A DNA stretch of 64,000 nt from Bradyrhizobium sp. RD5-C2 (GCF_019972155.1 NZ_BOVL01000008.1:47380-111379), one strand, 5' to 3'. Shown: positions 51,305 to 61,009, numbered from the stretch's first letter. A program made the numbers and translations. Notes: generated by a model from the letters alone, not told the origin.

Positions 51305-53827
51305 TTATTGCCCCGTAAACTGCTTGACGCCGTACTGGCTGCCCAGCACGCGCCGGCCGGAGCCGGCCGAGAGCGAGTCGCCGACCGCGCCGTCAACCAT
51401 CTTGCGCAAAGTGACAGTGACGTCGCCGTTCGACGACTTCTGAACCGTTGGCGAGGCGTCGCTGTAATTATTGATGGTGACCTTTGCCCCCTGGCCGCCG
51501 CCGGCAGCTGCGGCGCCGAGCGCGGCCATCTGGCCCTCGGTGAACACGCCCTCGCCGCGCCTGGCGATGATCGGCACTTCGTCGCCGGCGATGCCGCCGG
51601 TGTGGAAGCGCGGAGCGCCGGCGAACCAGTCCGGATGGATCGAACGCGTCGGCATCAACGGGTCGCCGACGATGCCGCCGGTGTGATGGATGGCAGCCAG
51701 GCCGCCAGCCCCTTGCGTCGGCGCGGCCGTGCCGCCGGCGCCGCCGAAGCTAAACAGACCGCCGCCGCCAAACGACGATTGCAGCGAGCGCATCAGCGGC
51801 TCCACGATCGTGATCTTAATGATCATTTGCTCAATCGCCTTGATGATCGCGTTAGCCATGTCGGTAAAGCCCTGCGCCGCGGTCTTGGAGCCCGACACGA
51901 TATCGGTGAGGCCGGAGGTCAGGTTCTGCTCGATCGCCGAGCCCATTTCCTTAAAGGCATTGTTGCTGCGGATCGCCTGCGCCTCGACGCTGCGCAGCGC
52001 CGTCGTTACGTCCGGATAGAGCCCCTTGAGCTGCTGCGCGATCTGCACGTCATCCTGCGACAGCAGCGACGTGTCACGGTTGAACTTGATGTCCGCCGCG
52101 ACCTTGGCCCGTTCCAGCGCCTGCGCAGCCGCAGCGGCGCGCTCGCCGAGCTTGTCCATCTCGGCGCGCAACGCGGCCGTGATCGGCGTGCCATCCTTCA
52201 TGGCCGCCGCGGTCAACTGCGCAACCGCCTTGGCCTTCTCCTGCTCGGCAACCGACTTGCCGACCGTGGTCGCGGCGGCGCTGGTAACCTGAATGTATTT
52301 TTCCAGCGACTCCGTCGCGCGATCGTAGGCGCTCGCCTCCTGCGCGACCTGCGGCGCTTTCGACTTGTCGGCCTGCCGGTTCAAGCCCTCGGCCAGGCGC
52401 TTGCGCGCATCGGCGAGCAGCGCCTCGCGTTGTGCACTGTCAGCCGCCGTGGTGTCCGACGAGCCGAGCAACTTACCGGCTGAATTGATCGCGGTCGACG
52501 CCGGCGCGCCGACGACAGGCAGTGCGCCGATATAGGGCGCCGCCTTCTGCAGCAGGTCGCCGATGCCATGCATGAAATCGACCATCGGCGACAAGGCCGC
52601 GCCGATCCGCTCGGCCAGCTTGAACACCGCGTCGACCGCCTTGGCGATCTCCTCGACGATATCGACCCAGGTCTCCTTCATCTTGATGCCGAGCTGGGTC
52701 AGCAGGTCCTGGATCGGGTGCCAGCGCTGCGAGAGGATCTTCTCGGCCGCGTCGAGCCGGTCCTGCAGCTCGACCGCGTTGGCGATCGTGCCGGCCGAAA
52801 TCAGGTCATCGGCCTTGATGCGATCGGCCTTCTCGATCAGGTCGTCGAGATAGCCGGAATCCTTCGCCAGGTTGGCCGCCGCCTGGTCGCCGAGAAACGA
52901 GCGCGTGATATCGATCGCCGCGAGCCGCTGGCCCTTGTCGAGCGCCTGGTCGACCAGGCTGGCGACCGCACGCAGGCGCTCCTCGTTGGAATTCGCGTTC
53001 TTGAGGTCGCCGACGCCGGTGTTGCCGGAGAAATTACCCGCCTTGACCAGCTCGTCGAGGCGGTTCTGCGCCGTGGTCCCGCCGAGCCGCGGCGCCGCAG
53101 CGTCGTTCAATTTCTTGAATACCTCCGTCAGCGCTTCGACCGGCGTCTTGGCCTGCTCGGCCGCCTTGGCGATGCGTTGATAGAATTCGGTCGACACGCC
53201 GGACGCCGCGGCCTTCTCCGAAAGCGCGACATATTCGGCGAGCTTGGCGTTGCCGAGCTCCCAGGCCTGCGCCACGGACTTGATGACGTCGACGATCAGG
53301 AAGGCCTTGCCGAGCAGCGAGAGCGCCGGCAGCAGCCTGGAGCCGATCGTGGCCGCCGTCCCCGCGAGCGACGGGCTGAACGCTTCCATGGCCGCGCCGG
53401 CCGTCTTGACGTTGCCGGCGAGCAGCGCAAAGGCCGGGAAGGTCGTCTCGATCGCGGTGCCGATGCGCACGACGCCAGTGCCGGCGGCATTGGTCGCCGT
53501 CACGATGCCGGCGGCGACCGCCTCCAGCGCCACGCCGGCGCCCTGCAGCGCCGGCACGGCCATCCCGTTGACCACGCCGCGGAACGCCGGCGAGAACGCA
53601 TAGGCGGCCTCTGCGGCCTGCCGCAGATGGTTGGCAGCCGAGGCCGCGCCCTCGCCGGTGATCGCGAAGCCGTCGCGGTTGTCATTGGCGACCTGCTTGG
53701 TCTTGGAGAGGTTCTCATTCGCCGCCTGGATCGAGGCCGTGAGGCGGTCGAGCGCCGCCCGCGTCTGGTCGACGCCATCGGACTGGCCGCGGATCGTGAC
53801 GGTGCGAATGGTATCAAGCGACGGCAT
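51305..53827 (-). CDS. Phage tail tape-measure protein
   Basis: The 840-aa product is mostly helical and Ala-rich, with coiled segments (LTASIQAANENLSKTKQVAN), several hydrophobic stretches (e.g. LQGAGVALEAVAAGIVTATN), and a C-terminal region with repeated HTGGI motifs (HHTGGIVGDP, FHTGGIAGDE), common near tape-measure ends. Length sets tail length, here perhaps 120-130 nm by the usual rule of about 0.15 nm per residue. The ATG overlaps the stop of the chaperone gene. Confidence 0.9.
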   Translation of the reverse strand: MPSLDTIRTVTIRGQSDGVDQTRAALDRLTASIQAANENLSKTKQVANDNRDGFAITGEGAASAANHLRQAAEAAYAFSPAFRGVVNGMAVPALQGAGVALEAVAAGIVTATNAAGTGVVRIGTAIETTFPAFALLAGNVKTAGAAMEAFSPSLAGTAATIGSRLLPALSLLGKAFLIVDVIKSVAQAWELGNAKLAEYVALSEKAAASGVSTEFYQRIAKAAEQAKTPVEALTEVFKKLNDAAAPRLGGTTAQNRLDELVKAGNFSGNTGVGDLKNANSNEERLRAVASLVDQALDKGQRLAAIDITRSFLGDQAAANLAKDSGYLDDLIEKADRIKADDLISAGTIANAVELQDRLDAAEKILSQRWHPIQDLLTQLGIKMKETWVDIVEEIAKAVDAVFKLAERIGAALSPMVDFMHGIGDLLQKAAPYIGALPVVGAPASTAINSAGKLLGSSDTTAADSAQREALLADARKRLAEGLNRQADKSKAPQVAQEASAYDRATESLEKYIQVTSAAATTVGKSVAEQEKAKAVAQLTAAAMKDGTPITAALRAEMDKLGERAAAAAQALERAKVAADIKFNRDTSLLSQDDVQIAQQLKGLYPDVTTALRSVEAQAIRSNNAFKEMGSAIEQNLTSGLTDIVSGSKTAAQGFTDMANAIIKAIEQMIIKITIVEPLMRSLQSSFGGGGLFSFGGAGGTAAPTQGAGGLAAIHHTGGIVGDPLMPTRSIHPDWFAGAPRFHTGGIAGDEVPIIARRGEGVFTEGQMAALGAAAAGGGQGAKVTINNYSDASPTVQKSSNGDVTVTLRKMVDGAVGDSLSAGSGRRVLGSQYGVKQFTGQ

Positions 53828-54581
53828 CAATTGCCCCCGTTCGGCTTCAGCTTGCGGTGATAGTCGAGATAGGCCGCATCCATTGCGTGGATGATCTCGG
53901 CGAAGCGATCGAAGTCGTCCTGCACCAGGCCGTAGCGCTCGGCATAGAGATGGATCGAGCGCCAGGGAATCGGGCCGCGGTCGAAGCCGATCGGGCGATC
54001 AGTGGAGAGCCGCCGAAAAGCATCGGCCTCAAACCAGAGATGCCCGAACAGATCGACGCGGCTCGCGACGCAGGGAAGCGTCTGGAGCGGGACGCCGGCG
54101 GCCGTGGCCGCCTGCATGATCGCGTCGATCTTGTCGGCCCAATCCAGCTGCCAGGTCAGGACGTCAATCAGTTTTTTGTCTCGGTCTCCTGGACCGGCTT
54201 GCGACGCTGCGCAATGACGCCGCCGGCATAGGCGGCGCCGGCCTGGAACGTGCGGAAATCCGGATCGAGCAGAATCTGCTCGCCGAGCTCGCGCGTGTAT
54301 TTCATCGGCGTTTTGCCGTCATCCTCGGTCAGGCCGTCGACGTCCATCACGACCGTTTCGAGCAGCAGCGTGCCGGCGATGCGGTCCTGATCTTCCGGAG
54401 ACAATCCCTCGGCGCGGTCGCCGGTCGGGATCTGGCGCACGAGCTTGCCCTCAAGCGCGCGGTAATCCTTGTTGTTGGTACCGCGCGCCTTGATACGGAT
54501 GCCCGGCAGGTTCGGAATGTTGTCGACCCAGTCGCCCTGCTCGATCAGGGCGGAGTCGACTTTCATGGAAGAGAGCTTCAT
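53827..54581 (-). CDS. Tail assembly chaperone, short and -1 frameshifted forms
   Basis: The first frame (54581 to 54168) gives a 137-aa protein (MKLSSMKVDSALIEQGDWVD) ending TETKN. Just before its stop is the slippery heptamer A AAA AAC. A -1 shift there leads straight into a second frame that starts LIDVLTWQLDWADKIDA and runs to 53827, giving a 251-aa fusion. This is the G/GT arrangement of lambda-like tail chaperones, placed as expected between tail tube and tape measure. The second frame also has an ATG at 54117, but translation from there would lose its beginning. Confidence 0.85.
54171..54177 (-). promoter_or_regulatory. Programmed -1 ribosomal frameshift site
   Basis: A AAA AAC in the zero frame, two codons before TGA. 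The -1 frame is open for 114 codons downstream. Confidence 0.85.
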
Positions 54582-54653
54582 CTGTGTAGCCTCGGTTGAT
54601 GGTGGCAGTGTGAGAGACGCACCGGCGATCGCAATCGCCGGCGCCATCGCCCG

Positions 54654-56144
54654 TTACTTGGATGGCAGATACCAGAAGCGGCCGACCGACATGGTGAAGC
54701 CGAGCGACGCGTCGCGGATCGCGGTAAAGCCGCCGTCGATCGTGACGTCCTGATTTTTGCCGCTGACCGATGGCGAGCCGGAGCCCAGCTTGATGCTGGG
54801 AAAATCGAACAGGATCGATTCCCGGTTGCCATCGGAACGCCCGACGCGCATGTCGAATGACGTCAGCGTGTTGTTGACGATCTTCCGATAGATCGACGGA
54901 TCGCCGAAATAGGTCTGCAGCGAGCCGCTGACGGAAAACTCACCGTTGCCGGTACCGACCGCGCCGATCGAGCCGATCGCCTGCTGCGCGCGGATATTGT
55001 TGTTGATGGTGAAGCTGGCGCCGAGCACGAAGTTCGGCCCGGTGATGGTCGAACCATCGAACCCAATGCGGCCGACATTGCTCGAGGTGTTGAGAACGTC
55101 GTAAGTCGGCGCCGCAACGTCGGTCGCGCCGGTCGCGCGCGCCATCGGCGACGGCAGATAGGCGTCGCGGCCAATGTAATTTTTGGTGTAGGTCGCGACC
55201 GCCTGCACCTTGCCCTCGACCTGCAGCGTGTTGAGCGTCATGCCGCGGAGATACTCGTAAGTGACCGGCGTATGGTCGAGGTACTGCCGCTCGATCGTAT
55301 TCGATCGCTTGGTCGAGCCGTTGACCAGGAAATCACCGCTGAACACGCGCAGCGTGACGCCGGCGCCGGCGTCGGCCGCCCAGCCTGCCGGCACGCGATC
55401 GAACGAGATTTTGTGCGCAGCGACCGCCGAGATCCGGCAAAAATCATTGTTGACCGCGGTGCCGGTGAAGGAAAAGCCGGCATTGTCCCCGTCGCCGAGC
55501 CGCACCCACTCGCCAGGGGAAAGGCCGAACGTCGTCAGATCCAGCGCAGCCGAGGTCAGGCCGTTGCCGCCGACCGTGACGGCCGCGAGATCGCCGGCCG
55601 CGCCTTCGAAGCCGACCTGGCGCACCGAGGCGCCGACCGGGATCTGCGCCCCCTCGGCCGTAAAGGTCGCGGCCGGATAGACGATAGTGCCTGCGGTCGA
55701 CGCATTCACGCGCGCCAGGCGGTTGTTTGCCGGCGTGGTGAACCCCTGCAGCAGCGTCAACATGCCGGCGACGAAGGCAGCGCCGCCCGCGGCAACCGTC
55801 AGCGTGGTCGCCGAGACGTCGGAGATCTCGGTATCCAGCGTTGCGACGACGATGGCCGGATTGTTCGACCAGGTCCCCTGCAGCGCCTCCTCGAGATCGT
55901 CATCGGCGACGCCGAACGCGAGCTCACCACCGACCGCACCGCCGGCCTCCTCGCCGACCAGGATCAGGTCGGTCACCTGGCGATCGCCGCGGATCTCGTT
56001 GGTGGTGACGGTTTTCGGGTTGGCGTTGAGCCCGCTCGAGGTCTGCCGGATCTGCTTGAAAGCCGGATTGGCGGGAATGACGCCGAAGGCGGCCTCCCGC
56101 ACCTTCGCCAGGGCAACGCGGTTCGTCGACTGAAGATCAGTCAT
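54654..56144 (-). CDS. Phage major tail tube protein
   Basis: The 496-aa product starts MTDLQSTNRVALAKVREAAF and shows the tube-protein pattern of repeated beta segments with Ig-like inserts (ISDVSATTLTVAAGGAAFVA; TITGPNFVLGASFTINNNIR). It matches the large tail tube proteins (Phage_tube_2-like) of siphovirus-type prophages. The start at 56144 is where family-like sequence begins. It is followed by the tail chaperone and tape measure, as expected. Confidence 0.85.
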   Translation of the reverse strand: MTDLQSTNRVALAKVREAAFGVIPANPAFKQIRQTSSGLNANPKTVTTNEIRGDRQVTDLILVGEEAGGAVGGELAFGVADDDLEEALQGTWSNNPAIVVATLDTEISDVSATTLTVAAGGAAFVAGMLTLLQGFTTPANNRLARVNASTAGTIVYPAATFTAEGAQIPVGASVRQVGFEGAAGDLAAVTVGGNGLTSAALDLTTFGLSPGEWVRLGDGDNAGFSFTGTAVNNDFCRISAVAAHKISFDRVPAGWAADAGAGVTLRVFSGDFLVNGSTKRSNTIERQYLDHTPVTYEYLRGMTLNTLQVEGKVQAVATYTKNYIGRDAYLPSPMARATGATDVAAPTYDVLNTSSNVGRIGFDGSTITGPNFVLGASFTINNNIRAQQAIGSIGAVGTGNGEFSVSGSLQTYFGDPSIYRKIVNNTLTSFDMRVGRSDGNRESILFDFPSIKLGSGSPSVSGKNQDVTIDGGFTAIRDASLGFTMSVGRFWYLPSK

Positions 56145-56170
56145 GTCTGCTTTCTCCGATGGATTGAGGG

Positions 56171-56584
56171 TTAGGCGAAAAAGTCGGATTGGTACGGGAC
56201 TGCCGACGACAGCTCGACGCGCGTGCCGCCGACGAATTGCGGGTCGCCCTGCACCGCCGGGCTCGGCGCATAGGTGGTGACGCCGCTGAACTGCTTGCCC
56301 CGGAAGATCGCGCGCGCCTGGTCGATAAGCATAGTGGCCGGCGCAAGCGGATCGCCGGTCCGGACGGAGAGCACCAGGCGAAACGCGCCCTCCTCGCGCC
56401 ATACGTTCGCACCAGGCGCGCCGATGGTGATCTGGCGCTCATTGGCGACCGGAAACTGCAGCACCAGGTACATCGACCCATCGGCCAGCCCCTGCGCCGC
56501 CGCATCCTGGTCGAGAACCGGGCACCCGTTGAACACGTCGCCGAGCCGCGCCTTGACCGCGTCGATTACTGCCTGTCGCGCCAT
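56171..56584 (-). CDS. Tail terminator-like protein
   Basis: The 137-aa product (MARQAVIDAVKARLGDVFNG) has the size and position of tail terminator/minor tail U-like proteins, just before the tube gene. The central SVRTGDPLAPATMLIDQARA segment is helical. Family assignment is by position and general form only. Confidence 0.65.
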   Translation of the reverse strand: MARQAVIDAVKARLGDVFNGCPVLDQDAAAQGLADGSMYLVLQFPVANERQITIGAPGANVWREEGAFRLVLSVRTGDPLAPATMLIDQARAIFRGKQFSGVTTYAPSPAVQGDPQFVGGTRVELSSAVPYQSDFFA

Positions 56585-56585
56585 T

Positions 56586-57206
56586 TCAGCCCCTCAACTG
56601 GATCGAGATCGCCGGCACGCGCAGGTCCGATCGACCGCCGGCCCTGCCCGTCAACAGCGCGCCGTCGATCGGCGCCCGGTAGACGAAGCGGATGAGCGCC
56701 TGGTTGCCGAACCGCTGCGCAGCAAGCGTCGCCACGGCCTGGAACACGCCATCCGGCGCCTGGCGCGAGGAGCCCTCCTCGAGCTTGCGGGCATAGGCCA
56801 GCGGCGACAGAAACACATATTCCGAGGCGGCCGGGATCTCGCCGGACGGGTCGGCCAGGGCGCCATCGGCGTAGAATTCGAACGAGTCGCGGAAGCGGCC
56901 CGTCAGCACCGGCGCATGCGCGCGGAGCTGCTCGACGATCCAACCGAAGATCTCCGGCAGCAGCTGGAACGTGTAGACGATGACGCCATCCGGCCGGACC
57001 TGGTCCTCGGCAGCGCCGGCCTGGCCGTCGACCAGCGTCGAATGCGCCGGCACAAAGCTGAGCGCGGCCACATTGACCGCCTGCGCCTCCGCGAGCTGCT
57101 CGCGCGCCACAGCCGCGATCGCCGCGCTCCGCGCCGCCGGCGAGAACTCCTCGCGGATCAAAACCTCGAAATCGAGATCGAGCGGGTCGATCGAGCCGGA
57201 AAGCAT
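56586..57206 (-). CDS. Neck/tail completion protein
   Basis: The 206-aa product includes RAHAPVLTGRFRDSFEFYAD, a pattern of HK97 gp10-type head-tail connector or tail completion proteins. It starts within the stop of the upstream gene (TGATG). The role is inferred from gene order. Confidence 0.65.
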   Translation of the reverse strand: MLSGSIDPLDLDFEVLIREEFSPAARSAAIAAVAREQLAEAQAVNVAALSFVPAHSTLVDGQAGAAEDQVRPDGVIVYTFQLLPEIFGWIVEQLRAHAPVLTGRFRDSFEFYADGALADPSGEIPAASEYVFLSPLAYARKLEEGSSRQAPDGVFQAVATLAAQRFGNQALIRFVYRAPIDGALLTGRAGGRSDLRVPAISIQLRG

Positions 57207-57541
57207 CAGCCAGCAGCCTGAATTTCGAGCGCGATCAGGACGCCCGCGATGCGGCGGGTGTTGTCGTCGACCGACTTGATGGCGCATTCCCGATTGCGGA
57301 TCACCAGCTTGTCGGCCGCCGTCAGCGGCAGCAGCGCGGCCAGTGTGTCGACCAGGGCGATGACCTTGCGGTCGCCGGCCTGGATCATCCCGGCGATCTC
57401 GCGCGGCTGGTAGCCCATCACGCGCGCCGTGGTCTCGACCTCGGCCACGATGGCGCCATTGAGCCGCCGGCGCACGACGATAGTCTCGCCGACCTCGCCG
57501 ATCATGCGCCGATGCTGGTCGAGGGAATCGTCGGGTGTCAC
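57206..57541 (-). CDS. Small phage head-tail joining protein candidate
   Basis: The 111-aa product (MTPDDSLDQHRRMIGEVGET) has a beta-rich middle (IVVRRRLNGAIVAEVETTAR) like phage head-tail joining or stopper proteins. Overlaps its neighbours at both ends, so it is part of one translational unit. Confidence 0.65.
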   Translation of the reverse strand: MTPDDSLDQHRRMIGEVGETIVVRRRLNGAIVAEVETTARVMGYQPREIAGMIQAGDRKVIALVDTLAALLPLTAADKLVIRNRECAIKSVDDNTRRIAGVLIALEIQAAG

Positions 57542-57933
57542 TGGCCGTCAACTTTGCTGGTGATGACCTGGCCGACCTCGGAGCCGTTCGAGCCGGCCTC
57601 GCCATCGTTTGGGCCGCCGTTGTCCCCCGCGATCATGGTGCCGAGCAGCTGCTCGAGCTGCGCCGAGTTGTTCTCGAGCTCGCCGGCGTGCCCCTGCAGC
57701 GCCTTGTGCTGGTCGTCGATCTTGTCCAGCACGCGATCATAGCGCTGGCCGGTCACGCCGATGTCCGCCTCGAGCTTCTTCGCCCGCGCCAGGCGCGAGC
57801 GCATGCCGACAAGCTCGATCGGCCGTTTGATATCGATCATGTCGATTGCCTCCAGGATTTGCGGATGCCGCTCGAGCAGCTCGAGCCGCAGTTTCAGGTG
57901 CGCGATCGCGACCAGCGCCGTGAGCCGGTCCAT
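57538..57933 (-). CDS. Coiled-coil phage protein
   Basis: The 131-aa product (MDRLTALVAIAHLKLRLELL) is helical with a coiled part (LDKIDDQHKALQGHAGELEN) and an acidic Gly/Asn-rich tail. It lies within the neck module. Start at 57933 because upstream in-frame codons overlap another gene. Function unknown. Confidence 0.6.
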   Translation of the reverse strand: MDRLTALVAIAHLKLRLELLERHPQILEAIDMIDIKRPIELVGMRSRLARAKKLEADIGVTGQRYDRVLDKIDDQHKALQGHAGELENNSAQLEQLLGTMIAGDNGGPNDGEAGSNGSEVGQVITSKVDGQ

Positions 57934-57940
57934 CGCGGGC

Positions 57941-58300
57941 TCATTTCGCGCGGACGCGCAGCTTGACGGTACGCTCGAAGAACCGGCCGCCCGCGGTGTC
58001 AACGCGGTTGATGATGCTGTAGATCGCACCCTCGACGCCGCCGGTCAGCGTGACGGTCGTCGCGGTCGCCGTGTTGCTCGAGGCGCTGGCGACGATTCCG
58101 GGCGGGAGCACGTAGCTCGAGTTCTTGATGCCGTCCGAGGGCTCTACGTTCTCACCGGAACCGCGGCGCGCCAACTCGACCGGCGAAAGCAGAACATCGG
58201 TCCAGTCGAAACCGTAGTCAGCCGCCTCCTCCGGCGCCTTTGCCGGCCAGAACAGCAGCGTTCGCGGATAACGCGGAGATTTGACCACGCGATCGGCCAT
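57941..58300 (-). CDS. Phage protein with Ig-like fold
   Basis: The 119-aa product (MADRVVKSPRYPRTLLFWPA) contains ATATTVTLTGGVEGAIYSII, a short beta-sandwich type segment found in phage fibre-adaptor and decoration proteins. Its ATG overlaps the stop of the connector gene (TGATG). Confidence 0.6.
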   Translation of the reverse strand: MADRVVKSPRYPRTLLFWPAKAPEEAADYGFDWTDVLLSPVELARRGSGENVEPSDGIKNSSYVLPPGIVASASSNTATATTVTLTGGVEGAIYSIINRVDTAGGRFFERTVKLRVRAK

Positions 58301-58920
58301 CACCACACCTCGGCCAGCATCAGCGCCGTGACGGCGTCGGGGATCATCTTGGCGACATCGGCCGAGGCCTGCCAACCCTTCTCGCTGACGCCGATCACTG
58401 AATCCTTGACCAGGCCGGGATCGCGACCGCCAAGGCTATAGAGGTGTCGGATCTGCAGCAGGATCGCCGCCTTAACGTTCGGCGGCAGATCGTCGATGTC
58501 CTCATAGCCGGCATCGAACTCGATCACGACCGGCTCCGGCGCGTAGGAGAACAGCACCGGCCAGCATGTGTCGAATTTAGGGAAGATGCGGACGCTGTCA
58601 CCCCTGGTCTGCACGACATAGGTAGCCGGATCGAGCGTCTGCTGCGCCTCCGACACCCAATCGACATACTTGATCGAGGCGATCGCATCGCCGGCAACCG
58701 GCGCGATCGGTATCTCGATCACATGCCGCCAATGCGCCAGCACCCACTGAAACGTGCGCGGCACAAAGGCCCGCTGCACAAGAGCCTCGCAATGCGCAGT
58801 GGCAGCGCCGATCAGGCCACTGATCAGCGCATCACTCGCCGTCCCCGAGACGCGCAGCAGCGCCTTGGCTTCGTCGAGCGAGACCGGATAACCGGCGGGT
58901 CGTCGGGAGATGCGGAGCAT
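58300..58920 (-). CDS. Head-tail connector (gp6-like)
   Basis: The 206-aa product has the head-tail connector pattern: N-terminal YPVSLDEAKALLRVSGTASD, DALISGLIGAATAHCEALVQ, and a C-terminal PPNVKAAILLQIRHLYSLGG. This family links portal to tail. It is the first gene of the neck-tail operon that continues to the lysis genes. Confidence 0.85.
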   Translation of the reverse strand: MLRISRRPAGYPVSLDEAKALLRVSGTASDALISGLIGAATAHCEALVQRAFVPRTFQWVLAHWRHVIEIPIAPVAGDAIASIKYVDWVSEAQQTLDPATYVVQTRGDSVRIFPKFDTCWPVLFSYAPEPVVIEFDAGYEDIDDLPPNVKAAILLQIRHLYSLGGRDPGLVKDSVIGVSEKGWQASADVAKMIPDAVTALMLAEVW

Positions 58921-58952
58921 GGGTGAATGAACCGAGGTTCTCTAGGGAAAAT

Positions 58953-60125
58953 TTACGGCGTCGTCGGCGGATTCTTCAACACCAAGAACTTAGTGCTGAT
59001 GTCGCAACTGAACGTCGGATCACCGACAAGGTTGGTCGCACAGACGAGGAGGTTCTGCGCGTTGGTGTTCGCCGGAGAGATGACGCCCTGTTTTCGGCCG
59101 TTGCCGGTGATGGTGACGAAGCCAGACGGCCCAACAGTGCCACCCGCATCCGCCAGGGCAACGAATGCGCGACCATCGGTGCCGGTGAAGTTGGTGACAT
59201 CGATCGAGAACCACACCTTGTCGGTCGTCAGGAGCGCCGGCATCGCCAGCGCACCACCTGCCCCAAAGGTGGCTCCGGCGAACGTGACCTTGCCGCTGCC
59301 CTGCGTCGCGCTGCCACCGAACGGGCTGTTGCCAAATCCGGTGATGAGCGACCAGCCGGTGCTCGAGTTCGGGAATAGCGGCGAGATGGTGGGCCACGTC
59401 CAACCGTTCGGCAGGCTCGGCCGCACGCCGACATTCGTGGTCAGCAAGCTCGTTGTGGTGAGATGCTCGAAGAAGAAGTAGAGCCCAACATATGTCGACA
59501 TATCGGGGTCGTAGAGCGTCTGCGACATCACAACGGTGCCGGTGTGGTCCGTCAGCGTGATCTTGCAGAACATCCCGTTGGTGTAGATGTCGGTCGCGTA
59601 AGCCTCATTGGCTTTGAGCACGTACCCGGCATTGTTGACGTTGAATGCGCACGGCGTGAACGTCGATGCCGCCACATCGAGCAGCGTCACGTTCCAGAAC
59701 GTGTTGCCGGCGATGAGCGAGGTCGCGGCGTGCAGCGCCTTGCCTGACGTGAACGTGTTCGTCGTCATGAAGGCGTTGGCGACCGGAATATCGATGGACG
59801 TCTGGAAGGTCCATTTCGCCGTCATCCATGCCGGTGTCTGCGGCAGCGGCGTCACATTGGCGGCATAGGCGACCGTCGCCGCGCTCGCCATCTGGGCGCC
59901 AGCGCCGGCGCCAGTCCCGACCGTCTTGAGGTCGAGGGCGCCAGTGCCGGTGGTCATCCAATTGCCGCCCTTGTCGGCGGTCTGCCCGTTAAGCACCGCG
60001 GCCGCGTGGTTGAAACTATCGGAGAACATGAAGGCCGAGAGGTCAGCGCCGGCGGCCACACGCCTCACAAGGCGAGCGCGCCCCTTCGGGCTCAGGATCT
60101 TCCTGACCGGCAGAAGAATGCTCAT
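58953..60125 (-). CDS. Putative phage structural protein, unrecognised
   Basis: The 390-aa product starts MSILLPVRKILSPKGRARLV and has the composition of an exposed beta-rich structural protein (Thr, Ser, Gly, Asn rich; FMFSDSFNHAAAVLNGQTAD). It looks like a lectin-like jelly-roll decoration or whisker protein. It lies between capsid and connector genes, an unusual place. Function is inference. Confidence 0.65.
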   Translation of the reverse strand: MSILLPVRKILSPKGRARLVRRVAAGADLSAFMFSDSFNHAAAVLNGQTADKGGNWMTTGTGALDLKTVGTGAGAGAQMASAATVAYAANVTPLPQTPAWMTAKWTFQTSIDIPVANAFMTTNTFTSGKALHAATSLIAGNTFWNVTLLDVAASTFTPCAFNVNNAGYVLKANEAYATDIYTNGMFCKITLTDHTGTVVMSQTLYDPDMSTYVGLYFFFEHLTTTSLLTTNVGVRPSLPNGWTWPTISPLFPNSSTGWSLITGFGNSPFGGSATQGSGKVTFAGATFGAGGALAMPALLTTDKVWFSIDVTNFTGTDGRAFVALADAGGTVGPSGFVTITGNGRKQGVISPANTNAQNLLVCATNLVGDPTFSCDISTKFLVLKNPPTTP

Positions 60126-60152
60126 TACGGCCTCGCTCGCCCTTGGATGAGG

Positions 60153-60491
60153 TCAGCGCGTGACGAGCGTCAGCGCGCGCGCCGCGGTCTGATTGACCGG
60201 CGCCGCCGAGGTGCCGGAGCGGACCTTGATCTGGTTGACGCCGACGAAGGCGGTCGGGTCGAGATAAATGTAGCGCGAGGCCGCCACCTGGACGGTCAGC
60301 TCGTTGCCGCTCGAGTCATAGACGCTCGAGAAATTCTGCCCGTCGACGCTCGCCAGGAACGTCAGCGCCGCGGCATCCCAACCAGCCGCCGGCATCAGTA
60401 TGCCGACTGCAATCTTTTCACCGACATAGAGCGCGCCCGACAGACTTGCGCCGAGCGCGATCGTCACGGCGTTGTTGATGGTATCGGCCAT
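60153..60491 (-). CDS. Small phage structural protein
   Basis: The 112-aa product (MADTINNAVTIALGASLSGA) is beta-rich with LTFLASVDGQNFSSVYDSSG and ends in RALTLVTR. Size and position suggest a capsid accessory protein. No family is recognised. Confidence 0.65.
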   Translation of the reverse strand: MADTINNAVTIALGASLSGALYVGEKIAVGILMPAAGWDAAALTFLASVDGQNFSSVYDSSGNELTVQVAASRYIYLDPTAFVGVNQIKVRSGTSAAPVNQTAARALTLVTR

Positions 60492-60517
60492 CGGAAATCC
60501 TCGACTATGGGGAAGGG

Positions 60518-60550
60518 AAAAAGGCGCCCCCGGCCGAGCGGCCGGAGGCG
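60518..60550 (-). terminator. Terminator within the capsid gene cluster
   Basis: On the minus strand CGCCTCCGGCC pairs with GGCCGGGGGCG around GCTC, followed by CCTTTTTCCC. It lies between the 149-aa and 112-aa protein genes and could tune their expression. Confidence 0.75.
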
Positions 60551-60559
60551 GTTGCAGCG

Positions 60560-61009
60560 TCAGATGATCTGCGCCTCGGTCGCGTTCGTGTTGTCGGATG
60601 CGAAGCCATACCGGGCATCGAGCCCGAGCACGGAGGCGCCGACCAGCGACGCCGCGGTGCCGACCGTGATCGACACGCGGAAGAACTTGAAGCCGTTGTT
60701 GAAGTCGAGATCCTCCTGTTTCACGTTGATCGCGGCCTGCTTGTTGTCGTCGTTGTTCGCCTTCGTGAATTGCACGATGGCCTTACCGGCGACATCCTTG
60801 GTCCCGGTGCCGTCGGTCTTGGTCGCCTGCTGCAGCTTGGCGTCGACGGTTGCCAAGGCACCGAGCGCGCCGAGCTGCACCAGCGCCAGGAAGTTGTGAA
60901 ACACGGTCGCATCGATCCAACCTGACGTAACGGTCGCAGCGGTCGACTGCGGCGCGATGGAGTCGACGATCGCAACGCGCTGCGACGAAAGATTTGCGGG
61001 TCCAGACAT
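60560..61009 (-). CDS. Phage capsid-associated protein
   Basis: The 149-aa product (MSGPANLSSQRVAIVDSIAP) contains NNDDNKQAAINVKQEDLDFN and VGTAASLVGASVLGLDARYG, a form seen in small abundant capsid-vertex or decoration proteins coded after the major capsid gene. It has a good ribosome binding site (GAGGTGA) and is bracketed by terminators, suggesting high, separate expression. Confidence 0.65.
   Translation of the reverse strand: MSGPANLSSQRVAIVDSIAPQSTAATVTSGWIDATVFHNFLALVQLGALGALATVDAKLQQATKTDGTGTKDVAGKAIVQFTKANNDDNKQAAINVKQEDLDFNNGFKFFRVSITVGTAASLVGASVLGLDARYGFASDNTNATEAQII

Noticed and set aside
51119..53860. Two long plus-strand frames under the tape-measure gene
   Set aside because: They are shadows of a high-GC helical protein; no motifs and no ribosome binding sites.
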